Assembly (NCBI GenBank): GCA_023411265.1
Contig: JAEYOX010000047.1
Location: 1 to 7,207, forward strand
DNA: 7,207 bases
Source of the DNA: Bacteroidota bacterium
GTDB taxonomy: Bacteria; Bacteroidota; Bacteroidia; Flavobacteriales; Weeksellaceae
Reading direction: 5' to 3'
Under the pieces are notes generated by a model. The model did no database searches. It saw only the letters and a list, made by a program, of their open reading frames with translations, and was not told the origin of the DNA. Made by a program: the position numbers and the translations under genes. Position 1 is the stretch's first letter; every line of letters begins with the position of its first letter. Shown here piece by piece: positions 1 to 6,546 of the stretch.

Positions 1-2346
1 CGGTATCAAGATATGCAGATTGATGCAGATTATATCCGTATCGACTGGAGCCGGAACGAAATCTATGCCCGAGGTGAAGTGGATTCTACCGGAAGAATCG
101 TCGGAACTGCAGTAGCAACACAAGGCGGGAAACCATACGAATACAGAGATTTTCAGTACAATTTCAAAACGCGACAAGCCATTGCTTATAATGCGAGAAC
201 TGAAGAGAGTGAAGGAGTGATTGTGGCTCAGAAAACTAAAAAATATAACGATTCTGTTTTCTTCATGAGAAGAGGACTTTATACTACAGATGAATATTTT
301 CTGGCTAAAAAAGATTCTCTAGCTGATTATCATCTTCTGGCTCCCAATATTAAACTTATCAAAGGAAGACAGTCTTCACAAGTAGTTACAGGCCCTATTC
401 AGATGTATGTGGAACAGGTGCCTACGCCGCTCATTTTGCCTTTTGCCATTCTTCCTTTTTCCGATAAACGTTCAGCAGGGATACTGATTCCAAGTTTTGG
501 CGAACGTCAGGACGTAGGATTTTTCTTTAATAATTTTGGATACTATCAGCCAATTGGTGAGCATTTTGATCTGAAAATTATGGCCGACTTCTACACCAAA
601 GGAAGCTGGAATCTGCGACCGCAAATGAACTATATCAAAAAATACCGTTATTCAGGAAATTTCGCGGCCGATATTGGTTCCACGGTTAGAGGAATTCAAG
701 GTTTGGATGATTATAGTAAAACGAATACATACAGCCTTTCATGGACACATAGTCAGGACACTAAGGCCAATCCGTTACTGAATTTCAGTGCTTCGGTAAA
801 TCTGGTAAGTTCTCAGTTTTATAATAATACCATCAATAATAATTACATTTTTAATCAGAATGTACTCAACAGCCAGCAGAACTCAAGCGTCAGTATTACT
901 AAAAGATTCCTGACTCTTCCTCTTACTATTACAGGATCTGCAAGATATGCACAGAATTTTGCTACTGGACAAAGCGATCTCAGGCTTCCCGAATTGAATG
1001 TTGCTGTAAATCAATTTTATCTTTTTAAATCTAGGACAGGAGTTCGGCAGGGACTGCTGGAAAACATTACTGTGAATACTGGATTTAATATCAATAATTT
1101 TGTGAATACCAATGAAGGTGAAATCTTCACAGATGCCATGTGGAAAAAGATGCAAACCGGTTTGAAAAATAATATCACTTTGGGTACCAATACCACGGTG
1201 GCGAAATATTTTACACTCTCATTGGGTGCAAATATCGATAACGCTCTTACTACCAAAACACTCACCAAGCGGTATAATCCTATCACCAACAGTGTGGATA
1301 ATATTACCGATAATAATATTGCAGGATATTCCACATTTTCTACAAATACCAGCCTTCAGACAACATTGTATGGAACCAAAATTTTCAAAGCAGGGTCTAA
1401 GATTCAGGGCATCAGGCATATGGTGACGCCAAGTATTGGGTTTAGCTATTCTCCGGATTTCGGCAGGCCTTCCTTCGGGTATTTTAATAATTATTATGAT
1501 GCTGTAGGGGCACTTACGCCATATTCTATTTTTGAAGGAGGAATCATCGGTTCGCCTACTTCCGGAATGGTGGGTGCTGTAAATTTTAACATTGGGAATA
1601 ATCTCGAGATGAAAGTTGCTTCTAAAAATGATTCTACCGGGGTGAAGAAAATTAAAATTTTTGAATCGCTTAACATAAGTGGGAATTATAATTTCGCAGC
1701 ACCGAATCACCGATGGTCTTTGATCACGCTGAATGGTCAATCTAGTTTTTTAGACAATAAGCTGAGCCTCAACACCAGCCTTACTATTGACCCTTATCAG
1801 GTAGTTTTTCTTCCGGATGAGAACCGCAGTTTGCGGACTGAAAATTTTGGACATTTCAGTATACAGGGTTTTAACCTGCAGTTGTCTTATCCGCTGAGTG
1901 AAGCTATTTTTGGTGAGAAAGAAGATCTTTCTCAAAAGTATAGAATGCAAGGCGAAATCCGTAATGAAAATTATTATTTTGATGATGATTATTATGCGAG
2001 GTTTCACCAGCCATGGACGTTGAATATTAACGCCAATTATGCTTACACCAGAACTCAAACACAGTTCGGGAACAAAGTGGCTTCTATAGGTCTGGACGGC
2101 AGTATTGCACTCACGCCGTACTGGAACATTAACGGCAGCACCCATTACGATATTATGACCAAGGAACTTGCTTATACAAGAATCGGAATTTCGAGAGATC
2201 AGCGCAGTTTTACGATCAATTTTAACTGGATTCCTTTCGGGCAATATAAAGTATATGACTTTTTTATCGGTATCAAAGCGAACATCCTCAGTGATGCCCT
2301 GAAATACGAGGACAGAAGTTTTACCCAACCCAATGCGCCGTTTTAA
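1..2346 (+). CDS. lptD: LptD-like LPS assembly outer-membrane protein (5' end missing)
   Basis: LptD is the outer-membrane beta-barrel that takes lipopolysaccharide from the periplasmic Lpt bridge and inserts it into the outer leaflet. The frame is open from base 1, so the ATG at 13 is internal; 781 codons are visible and the true start lies upstream. The first ~130 residues look like the end of the OstA/LptA-like periplasmic jellyroll (YQDMQIDADYIRID, then IYARGEVDSTG). Residues ~141-165 hold the conserved Pro-rich entry to the barrel (PTPLILPFAILPFSDKRSAG). The rest is long alternating polar/aromatic beta-strand sequence, including the RHMVTPSIGFSYSPDFG stretch near residue 472, and it ends in Phe, as outer-membrane barrels often do. 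The visible part contains no cysteine, unlike E. coli LptD, which needs disulfides. It is Asn- and Tyr-rich, typical of Bacteroidota barrels. I see no terminator before ridA. The family call is strong; LptE and the other Lpt genes are not in view. Confidence 0.88.
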   Translation, partial: RYQDMQIDADYIRIDWSRNEIYARGEVDSTGRIVGTAVATQGGKPYEYRDFQYNFKTRQAIAYNARTEESEGVIVAQKTKKYNDSVFFMRRGLYTTDEYFLAKKDSLADYHLLAPNIKLIKGRQSSQVVTGPIQMYVEQVPTPLILPFAILPFSDKRSAGILIPSFGERQDVGFFFNNFGYYQPIGEHFDLKIMADFYTKGSWNLRPQMNYIKKYRYSGNFAADIGSTVRGIQGLDDYSKTNTYSLSWTHSQDTKANPLLNFSASVNLVSSQFYNNTINNNYIFNQNVLNSQQNSSVSITKRFLTLPLTITGSARYAQNFATGQSDLRLPELNVAVNQFYLFKSRTGVRQGLLENITVNTGFNINNFVNTNEGEIFTDAMWKKMQTGLKNNITLGTNTTVAKYFTLSLGANIDNALTTKTLTKRYNPITNSVDNITDNNIAGYSTFSTNTSLQTTLYGTKIFKAGSKIQGIRHMVTPSIGFSYSPDFGRPSFGYFNNYYDAVGALTPYSIFEGGIIGSPTSGMVGAVNFNIGNNLEMKVASKNDSTGVKKIKIFESLNISGNYNFAAPNHRWSLITLNGQSSFLDNKLSLNTSLTIDPYQVVFLPDENRSLRTENFGHFSIQGFNLQLSYPLSEAIFGEKEDLSQKYRMQGEIRNENYYFDDDYYARFHQPWTLNINANYAYTRTQTQFGNKVASIGLDGSIALTPYWNINGSTHYDIMTKELAYTRIGISRDQRSFTINFNWIPFGQYKVYDFFIGIKANILSDALKYEDRSFTQPNAPF

Positions 2347-2369
2347 TTTTCAATGAACAAGTCCGTGTC

Positions 2370-2391
2370 CGTTATTAGTTTTATCTTTGCA
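2370..2391 (+). promoter_or_regulatory. Putative Bacteroidota promoter for ridA
   Basis: The 65-base gap between lptD and ridA contains TATCTTTG at 2382-2389, an exact match to the Bacteroidota primary-sigma -7 consensus TAnnTTTG. It lies 22 bases before the ridA start, implying a short leader. I find no clear -33 TTG at the usual spacing, so the upstream half is weak. The 22 bases 2370-2391 match 20 of 22 bases of the promoter region before the U32 gene (5006-5027). Promoter function is inferred from the consensus. Confidence 0.6.
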
Positions 2392-2411
2392 CATACAATA
2401 AACTTAAAAAA

Positions 2412-2789
2412 ATGAAAAAAATAATTTCTACGTCCAACGCACCTGCAGCCATTGGTCCTTACTCTCAGGCAAATATGGCCAACGGCATTCTTTATATTTC
2501 TGGGCAGATTCCTGCCGATCCTGAAACTGGGAGACTGATGGAAGGCATAGAATCTTCTACACATCAGGTAATGAAAAATTTACAGGCTATCTTGGAAGAA
2601 GCCGGAATGAGTTTTAGAAACGTAGTGAAAGCGACCATTTATCTGAAAAATATGGATGATTTTGCAGTGATGAACGGGATTTACGCATCATATCTGGAAG
2701 AGGGGAGCTATCCGGCCAGAGAAACTGTACAGGTGTCCTGTCTTCCAAAAAATGTAGATGTTGAAATTTCGATGATCGCCCATCAGTAA
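2412..2789 (+). CDS. ridA: RidA family 2-iminobutanoate/2-iminopropanoate deaminase
   Basis: RidA is a cytosolic trimeric enzyme that hydrolyses reactive enamine/imine intermediates released by PLP enzymes such as threonine dehydratase, giving 2-ketoacids and ammonia and protecting other PLP enzymes. The protein is 125 residues, close to the usual ~125-130. The N-terminal APAAIGPYSQA signature with Tyr17 is present, then ISGQIP with Ser30. The C-terminal family signature is PARETVQVSCLP...VEISMIA, with Arg103 as the substrate carboxylate-binding residue and Glu118 as the catalytic acidic residue. This residue set fits the deaminating RidA subgroup rather than Arg-lacking Rid paralogues. The ATG at 2412 gives the canonical N-terminus and follows the -7 box by 22 bases. 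The next gene begins 3 bases after the stop, so the two are probably co-transcribed. Confidence 0.95.
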   Translation: MKKIISTSNAPAAIGPYSQANMANGILYISGQIPADPETGRLMEGIESSTHQVMKNLQAILEEAGMSFRNVVKATIYLKNMDDFAVMNGIYASYLEEGSYPARETVQVSCLPKNVDVEISMIAHQ

Positions 2790-2792
2790 TTA

Positions 2793-3257
2793 ATGAATTT
2801 CCTGCGCAATACATTAGCAGTTATTTTAGGACTTGCAGCAGCAATGCTCATCATTACACTTGGAATCCGTATGAATCCCAGATGGATTACTTTTGATGAA
2901 TATATGCCGTTTGAAAACTGGGGAACATTTCTGCGTAGTATAGAGGATGACGGAAGTTTCTTCGGTTTCCTGCTTTTTTTTACCGGTATTGGTTCTATTG
3001 TAGGAGGGATTATTACTGCTATTATTGTTAAATATGCTAAAGTTGCATACGCCATCCTGATCGGTTTTATATTGCTATTTATAGCCATGCTGGATATTAT
3101 TATTTTCCCGTACCATCCTACATTTTATAAGATCAGTATTTTTCTCACTTTTTTTCCTTTTGCCTGGATCGGGGGTAAAATTGTGGAAGTTCTGTATGAA
3201 CGAAATAAAAGCAAAAAGAAGATTAAATTTTCAAAAACAAAAAACGCTTCAGAATAA
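2793..3257 (+). CDS. Uncharacterised four-helix inner-membrane protein
   Basis: I do not recognise this 154-residue protein. It shows four likely membrane helices: about residues 6-25 (LAVILGLAAAMLIITLG), 56-78 (FFGFLLFFTGIGSIVGGIIT), 84-105 (VAYAILIGFILLFIAMLDIII) and 112-133 (YKISIFLTFFPFAWIGGKIV). The ~30-residue loop between helices 1 and 2 is acidic and aromatic (WITFDEYMPFENWG), and the tail after residue 136 is strongly basic (RNKSKKKIKFSKTK), which by the positive-inside rule places the C-terminus in the cytoplasm. Helix 2 is Gly-rich (GIGSIVGG), suggesting close helix packing. I see no catalytic or metal-binding motif. The ATG lies 3 bases after the ridA stop, so translation may be coupled. 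The final codons (K-N-A-S-E and stop) are part of the terminator hairpin. The gene is very probably real; its function is unknown. Confidence 0.8.
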   Translation: MNFLRNTLAVILGLAAAMLIITLGIRMNPRWITFDEYMPFENWGTFLRSIEDDGSFFGFLLFFTGIGSIVGGIITAIIVKYAKVAYAILIGFILLFIAMLDIIIFPYHPTFYKISIFLTFFPFAWIGGKIVEVLYERNKSKKKIKFSKTKNASE

Positions 3258-3269
3258 CTGAAGCGTTTT
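3241..3269. terminator. Bidirectional intrinsic terminator between convergent genes
   Basis: A perfect 12-bp inverted repeat, AAAACGCTTCAG (3241-3252) and CTGAAGCGTTTT (3258-3269), flanks a 5-base loop. On the plus strand it is followed by GTTT. On the minus strand the second arm runs into a longer T-rich tract (CGTTTTTTGTTTTTG), so it should work best for the htrA transcript, whose stop codon is 16 bases before it. It also ends the ridA/membrane-protein transcript. The left arm is coding sequence, and the TAA stop of the membrane-protein gene (3255-3257) lies in the loop. Confidence 0.88.
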
Positions 3270-3284
3270 GTTTAACATTTAAGT

Positions 3285-4802
3285 TTAATTAGGCATTGCA
3301 AATCCTTTGGTGTAAATTCTTCCAAATTCATCTACAAATTTGATCTGGACATTTCCTTTATGATTTTTAAGGATGTTTTCAATTTCTTTTTGGGAATTGA
3401 CAGGTTTTCCGTTCACTTCAATTACAATGTAATTATCAACAATACCAATTCTCGCCATTTCGCCGCCACTGGTTACGTTTTTCGTCACCACACCGCTGGT
3501 TAGTCCGTAGTCTGTTTTGAAACGTTCACTCAAAGGTTCAAATTCTGCGCCTATTTTTTCGGTCACGGTAAGGTCGGCACGGGTTCTGGTGGTAGTATTC
3601 CCTCTTTGATCTTTTAATGTAACTCTTACGTTGCTTTCTTTTCCATTTCTTGTGTAAGTAACTGTTACCTGGTCGCCTGGTCTTTTGCTTCCAATGGCAA
3701 AGGAAAGATCTCCAAAATTTGAAATATTCGTATTGTCAACCTTAGTAATAATGTCCCCCACGCGAATTCCTGCATCCTGTGCGCCACTTTTATCACTCAC
3801 TGCCGTAACATAAATTCCGTTTCCGGGTTTTAAATTCGTTTTATTTTCTCTGTTATAGGCAGCAATGTGCTGGTCATTGGATAGATCTAAGGAATTGACA
3901 CCTAAAAATCCTCGCTGCACCAAGCCGAATTTTTTTATATCTTCTACGATTTTTCTGGCCAGATTGGACGGTACTGCGAATCCATAACCCTGGTAGTATC
4001 CGCTTGTGGAAGCAATAGCTGAATTAATCCCAATCAGATCTCCGTTCAGGTTTACCAAAGCTCCACCTGAATTCCCTCTGTTGATGGCAGCATCCGTCTG
4101 TATAAAACTTTCAATAGGATTTGTGGCATCACCCTGGCTACCCAAAATCCCGATTCCTCTTCCAGTTGCAGATATAATTCCGGCTGTTACAGTGGAATTT
4201 AAACCTAAAGGATTACCCACTGCAATTGCCCATTGTCCTACTTGAACGTTATCTGAATTAGCAAAATTCAGATATGGTAGTCCTTTCTCTTCAATTTTTA
4301 ATAAAGAAATATCAGTATTGGGATCTGTACCTACTAAGGTTGCGATATAACTTTTTTTATTGTTGAGAACTACTTCCAGTTTATTCGCTCCGGCTACGAC
4401 ATGATTGTTGGAAATAATATACCCGTCCGGGGAAATTATTACTCCGGATCCCATTCCTGAAGGCATATTATCCGGGCGATCCTGTTGTCTTTGGCTTCTT
4501 CGAGGATCACCAAAAAACCATTCATAAATATCTCTTTCGGTACTTCTCCCGGCACTTCGGCTTTGATAATTTTTTATGGTAACTACCGCAGGAACTGTCA
4601 TTTTAGAAGCTTTCACGAAATCATCACTCAGTGCAACAGCGTTCATGGAAGCAAAAGAAGCGTTATCGCCAGTTTTGGTAAAATAGCTGAAATCGCTAAC
4701 TCCGGCTTCATTGCTTACGTATTTAATGGCTCCGAATGTAGTAGCTCCCGAAATTACACCAACCAACGCATAGGGTAATAATTTTTTCATCATATTTTTC
4801 AT
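3285..4802 (-). CDS. htrA: DegP/HtrA (Do-like) periplasmic serine protease with two PDZ domains
   Basis: This is an envelope-stress protease/chaperone (family S1C) that degrades or holds misfolded periplasmic and outer-membrane proteins. From the ATG at 4802 it has 505 residues. A basic start (MKNMMKK) and one hydrophobic segment (~8-28) form a signal peptide or anchor. The trypsin-like domain follows, with the catalytic triad His134 (SNNHVV), Asp164 (NTDISLLKI) and Ser245 (GNSGGALV). PDZ1 lies at ~298-395 (RGFLGV..., AGIRVGDIITKVD) and PDZ2 at ~410-500 (AEFEPLS..., GGEMARIGIVDNYIVIEVNGK). The loop before the protease core (residues ~82-116) is Arg/Gln/Asp-rich (GDPRRSQRQQDRP). A 529-codon frame exists from a TTG at 4874, but it would cover the likely promoter, and the signal peptide fits the 4802 start. 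The gene stands alone, divergent from the U32 operon and ended by a shared terminator. Confidence 0.95.
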   Translation of the reverse strand: MKNMMKKLLPYALVGVISGATTFGAIKYVSNEAGVSDFSYFTKTGDNASFASMNAVALSDDFVKASKMTVPAVVTIKNYQSRSAGRSTERDIYEWFFGDPRRSQRQQDRPDNMPSGMGSGVIISPDGYIISNNHVVAGANKLEVVLNNKKSYIATLVGTDPNTDISLLKIEEKGLPYLNFANSDNVQVGQWAIAVGNPLGLNSTVTAGIISATGRGIGILGSQGDATNPIESFIQTDAAINRGNSGGALVNLNGDLIGINSAIASTSGYYQGYGFAVPSNLARKIVEDIKKFGLVQRGFLGVNSLDLSNDQHIAAYNRENKTNLKPGNGIYVTAVSDKSGAQDAGIRVGDIITKVDNTNISNFGDLSFAIGSKRPGDQVTVTYTRNGKESNVRVTLKDQRGNTTTRTRADLTVTEKIGAEFEPLSERFKTDYGLTSGVVTKNVTSGGEMARIGIVDNYIVIEVNGKPVNSQKEIENILKNHKGNVQIKFVDEFGRIYTKGFAMPN

Positions 4803-4838
4803 CTTAATCTTCTGTTTTTGTATTAGCTCAATGAATAA

Positions 4839-4846
4839 CAAATTTA
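4839..4846 (-). promoter_or_regulatory. Putative -7 promoter box for htrA
   Basis: Read on the minus strand this is TAAATTTG, an exact TAnnTTTG match, 36 bases upstream of the ATG at 4802, implying a leader of roughly 30 bases. The nearest upstream TTG (minus strand, 4874-4872) is 25 bases away, longer than the usual ~19, so the -33 element is poor. The region is very AT-rich, so a chance match is possible. If real, it excludes the longer TTG-start reading of htrA. Confidence 0.4.
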
Positions 4847-4975
4847 ATGCTAAATAAGTACATAAGAAAACCAATATGTTGCAGTTTTAACTTAACTTTA
4901 ACAATATCTGAAAAAATTAACAATTTTCTTATTATTATAAAAATCATGATACTTTTTTATTTTTAAAGTGCTGTC

Positions 4976-4994
4976 AAATTGTCCTGAAATTGTC
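4976..4994 (+). repeat. Tandem direct repeat AAATTGTC with 11-base period
   Basis: AAATTGTC occurs at 4976-4983 and again at 4987-4994, start to start 11 bases, about one helical turn. A further TGTC sits at 4972-4975. The pair ends 23 bases before the -7 box of the U32 operon, where an activator or repressor could touch RNA polymerase. It may equally be a chance pattern in AT-rich DNA. No known operator is recognised. Confidence 0.3.
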
Positions 4995-5005
4995 ATTTTT
5001 GACCT

Positions 5006-5027
5006 CGTTATTTATTTTATCTTTGCA
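5006..5027 (+). promoter_or_regulatory. Putative Bacteroidota promoter for the U32-ferredoxin-cyclo-ligase operon
   Basis: TATCTTTG at 5018-5025 matches the TAnnTTTG -7 consensus exactly. A TTG at 4999-5001 lies 16 bases upstream, slightly short of the usual -33 spacing. The start codon at 5047 is 21 bases after the box, so the leader is short. The box falls inside the longer TTG-start frame (from 4990), which argues for the 5047 start. The stretch is nearly identical to the ridA promoter region (2370-2391). Confidence 0.6.
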
Positions 5028-5046
5028 GAAAATTTTTCATACAATA

Positions 5047-6291
5047 ATGACAAAATCAGGCAAAATAGAATTGATGTCTCCAGCCGGAGATTTTACGTCA
5101 CTTCAAGCAGCTATAGATAATGGGGCAGATTCAGTATATTTCGGTGTAGAACAGCTTAATATGCGTGCCAGAGCTTCCATGAATTTTACTATGGATGATC
5201 TTCCTGAAATTTCCAGAAGATGCAAAGAAAAAGGCGTGAGAAGTTATCTTACACTGAATACGATTATTTACGATCATGATCTTTCTATTATAAAAACACT
5301 TTTGGATAAAGCCAAAGCGGCAGATTTGACTGCTGTTATTGCGATGGATCAGGCGGTTATTGCTTATGCAAGGCAAATTGGAATGGAGATTCATATTTCT
5401 ACACAGATTAATATCACCAATATCGAAACGGTGAAGTTTTATGCCCTGTTTGCCGATACCATGGTGATGAGCCGTGAACTGAGCATCAGCCAGATCAAAA
5501 AAATCTGCGATCAGATTGAAAAGGAACAGATAAAAGGACCTTCCGGAAATCTTGTAGAAATTGAAATTTTTGGGCACGGCGCATTATGTATGGCGGTTTC
5601 CGGAAAATGTTATTTAAGTTTACACTCTCATAATTCTTCCGCAAACAGAGGCGCCTGCAAACAAAACTGCAGAAAAAAATATACCGTTATTGATCAGGAA
5701 TCCGGTTTTGAAATTGAACTGGACAATGAATATATGATGTCGCCTAAAGATCTTTGTACTATAGGATTTTTGGATGAAATAGTAAATGCTGGAGTGAAAG
5801 TTTTGAAGATTGAAGGACGCGGAAGAGCGCCGGAATATGTGGCTACGGTAACACACTGTTATCGCGAAGCGATTGATGCAATTGACGAGGGAACTTTCAG
5901 TCAGGAGAAAGTTGAAGGATGGATGAAACGTCTGGAAACGGTGTATAATAGAGGATTTTGGAGTGGGTACTATCTTGGCCAAGAGTTGGGAGAATGGTCT
6001 CCGAATCCGGGGTCTAACGCTACCCAAAAGAAAATTTACATCGGAAAAGGTAGACATTTTTATCCTAAATCCAACATTGCAGAGTTTTTGATTGAAGCAT
6101 ATGATTTGAATCTCGGCGATAAAATTTTAATTCAGGGTCCCACTACCGGTTCTCAGGAAATGACGATTGATGAGATGCGAATTGATGAAAAACCCGAAGC
6201 AATCAAAGCCACAAAATCAGATGTTATTACGTTCAAAACTGAATTTCGGGTAAGGCCTTCGGATAAATTATATAAGATTGTTCCTGCCTGA
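5047..6291 (+). CDS. trhP: U32 family TrhP-like tRNA U34 hydroxylation protein
   Basis: Members of this family were first annotated as U32 peptidases/collagenases, but YegQ/TrhP-type proteins are needed to make 5-hydroxyuridine at tRNA position 34, using prephenate and Fe-S biogenesis. The 414-residue protein opens with the family's typical ELMSPAGDFTSLQAAIDNGADSVYFG (residues 8-33). The U32 signature is at ~174-191 (EIFGHGALCMAVSGKCYLS), followed by NRGACKQNCRKKY. Cys181, Cys188, Cys204 and Cys208 form a cluster suited to binding a 4Fe-4S centre; the CxxxCR second pair resembles TrhP more than RlhA or UbiU. A small beta domain follows (~325-410, YIGKGRHFYPKSNIAEF). I chose the ATG at 5047 because the TTG-start frame from 4990 would include the promoter and add a non-family leader. 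A ferredoxin gene follows after 23 bases. The family is certain; TrhP is likely but RNA specificity is inferred. Confidence 0.85.
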   Translation: MTKSGKIELMSPAGDFTSLQAAIDNGADSVYFGVEQLNMRARASMNFTMDDLPEISRRCKEKGVRSYLTLNTIIYDHDLSIIKTLLDKAKAADLTAVIAMDQAVIAYARQIGMEIHISTQINITNIETVKFYALFADTMVMSRELSISQIKKICDQIEKEQIKGPSGNLVEIEIFGHGALCMAVSGKCYLSLHSHNSSANRGACKQNCRKKYTVIDQESGFEIELDNEYMMSPKDLCTIGFLDEIVNAGVKVLKIEGRGRAPEYVATVTHCYREAIDAIDEGTFSQEKVEGWMKRLETVYNRGFWSGYYLGQELGEWSPNPGSNATQKKIYIGKGRHFYPKSNIAEFLIEAYDLNLGDKILIQGPTTGSQEMTIDEMRIDEKPEAIKATKSDVITFKTEFRVRPSDKLYKIVPA

Positions 6292-6314
6292 AAGTGAGTG
6301 TTTTATAAATTAAG

Positions 6315-6545
6315 ATGGTTGTTATTACGCTACAGCGCGACAAATGTATCGGATGTAATTATTGTGCGGAATTTGCTCCGGAATATTTCCGTATGTCGAA
6401 AAAAGACGGAAAGTCGGTGTTGCTTCGTTCTGCGGAAAAGAAGGGTTTTTTCACATTGAAAACTCCGGTGCCCACTGCGCTGGAGCCGTGTGAGAAAGCT
6501 GCAAAAGCGTGCCCGGTGAAGATAATTTCAGTAAAAGAAGTGTAA
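6315..6545 (+). CDS. Small single-cluster ferredoxin
   Basis: A 76-residue Fe-S electron carrier. The cluster motif is Cys11-x2-Cys14-x2-Cys17 near the N-terminus (CIGCNYCAEFAPEYF) plus Cys66 in a Cys-Pro near the C-terminus (AKACPVKII), the arrangement of single 4Fe-4S ferredoxins of the Thermotoga/Desulfovibrio type. A second full CxxCxxCxxxCP set is absent. A fifth cysteine, Cys59, matches in position one half of the disulfide seen in some single-cluster ferredoxins, but I see no partner near residue 21. The ATG at 6315 puts the first Cys at the normal distance. It lies 23 bases after the U32 gene and one base before the cyclo-ligase gene, so it is in the same operon, and a role as electron donor to the Fe-S-binding U32 protein is plausible. 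The ferredoxin call is firm; the partner is inferred. Confidence 0.9.
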   Translation: MVVITLQRDKCIGCNYCAEFAPEYFRMSKKDGKSVLLRSAEKKGFFTLKTPVPTALEPCEKAAKACPVKIISVKEV

Positions 6546-6546
6546 A

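Noticed and set aside
883..2328. Several minus-strand ORFs (60-192 codons) opposite lptD
   Set aside because: They lie fully inside a well-supported coding frame, overlap one another, have no family-like features, and their protein sequences read as reverse translations of barrel strands.
4803..4874. TTG-initiated 24-residue extension of HtrA
   Set aside because: It would place a second hydrophobic stretch before a normal signal peptide and overlap the probable -7 box at 4839-4846.
4990..5046. TTG-initiated 19-residue extension of the U32 protein
   Set aside because: It contains the TATCTTTG promoter box and adds a hydrophobic leader not expected for a cytosolic RNA-modification protein; the family N-terminus begins just after the ATG at 5047.
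5131..6057. Minus-strand ORFs of 145-148 codons opposite the U32 gene
   Set aside because: They are antisense to a strongly conserved family protein, with Ile/Phe/His-rich low-plausibility sequence and no promoter or motif.
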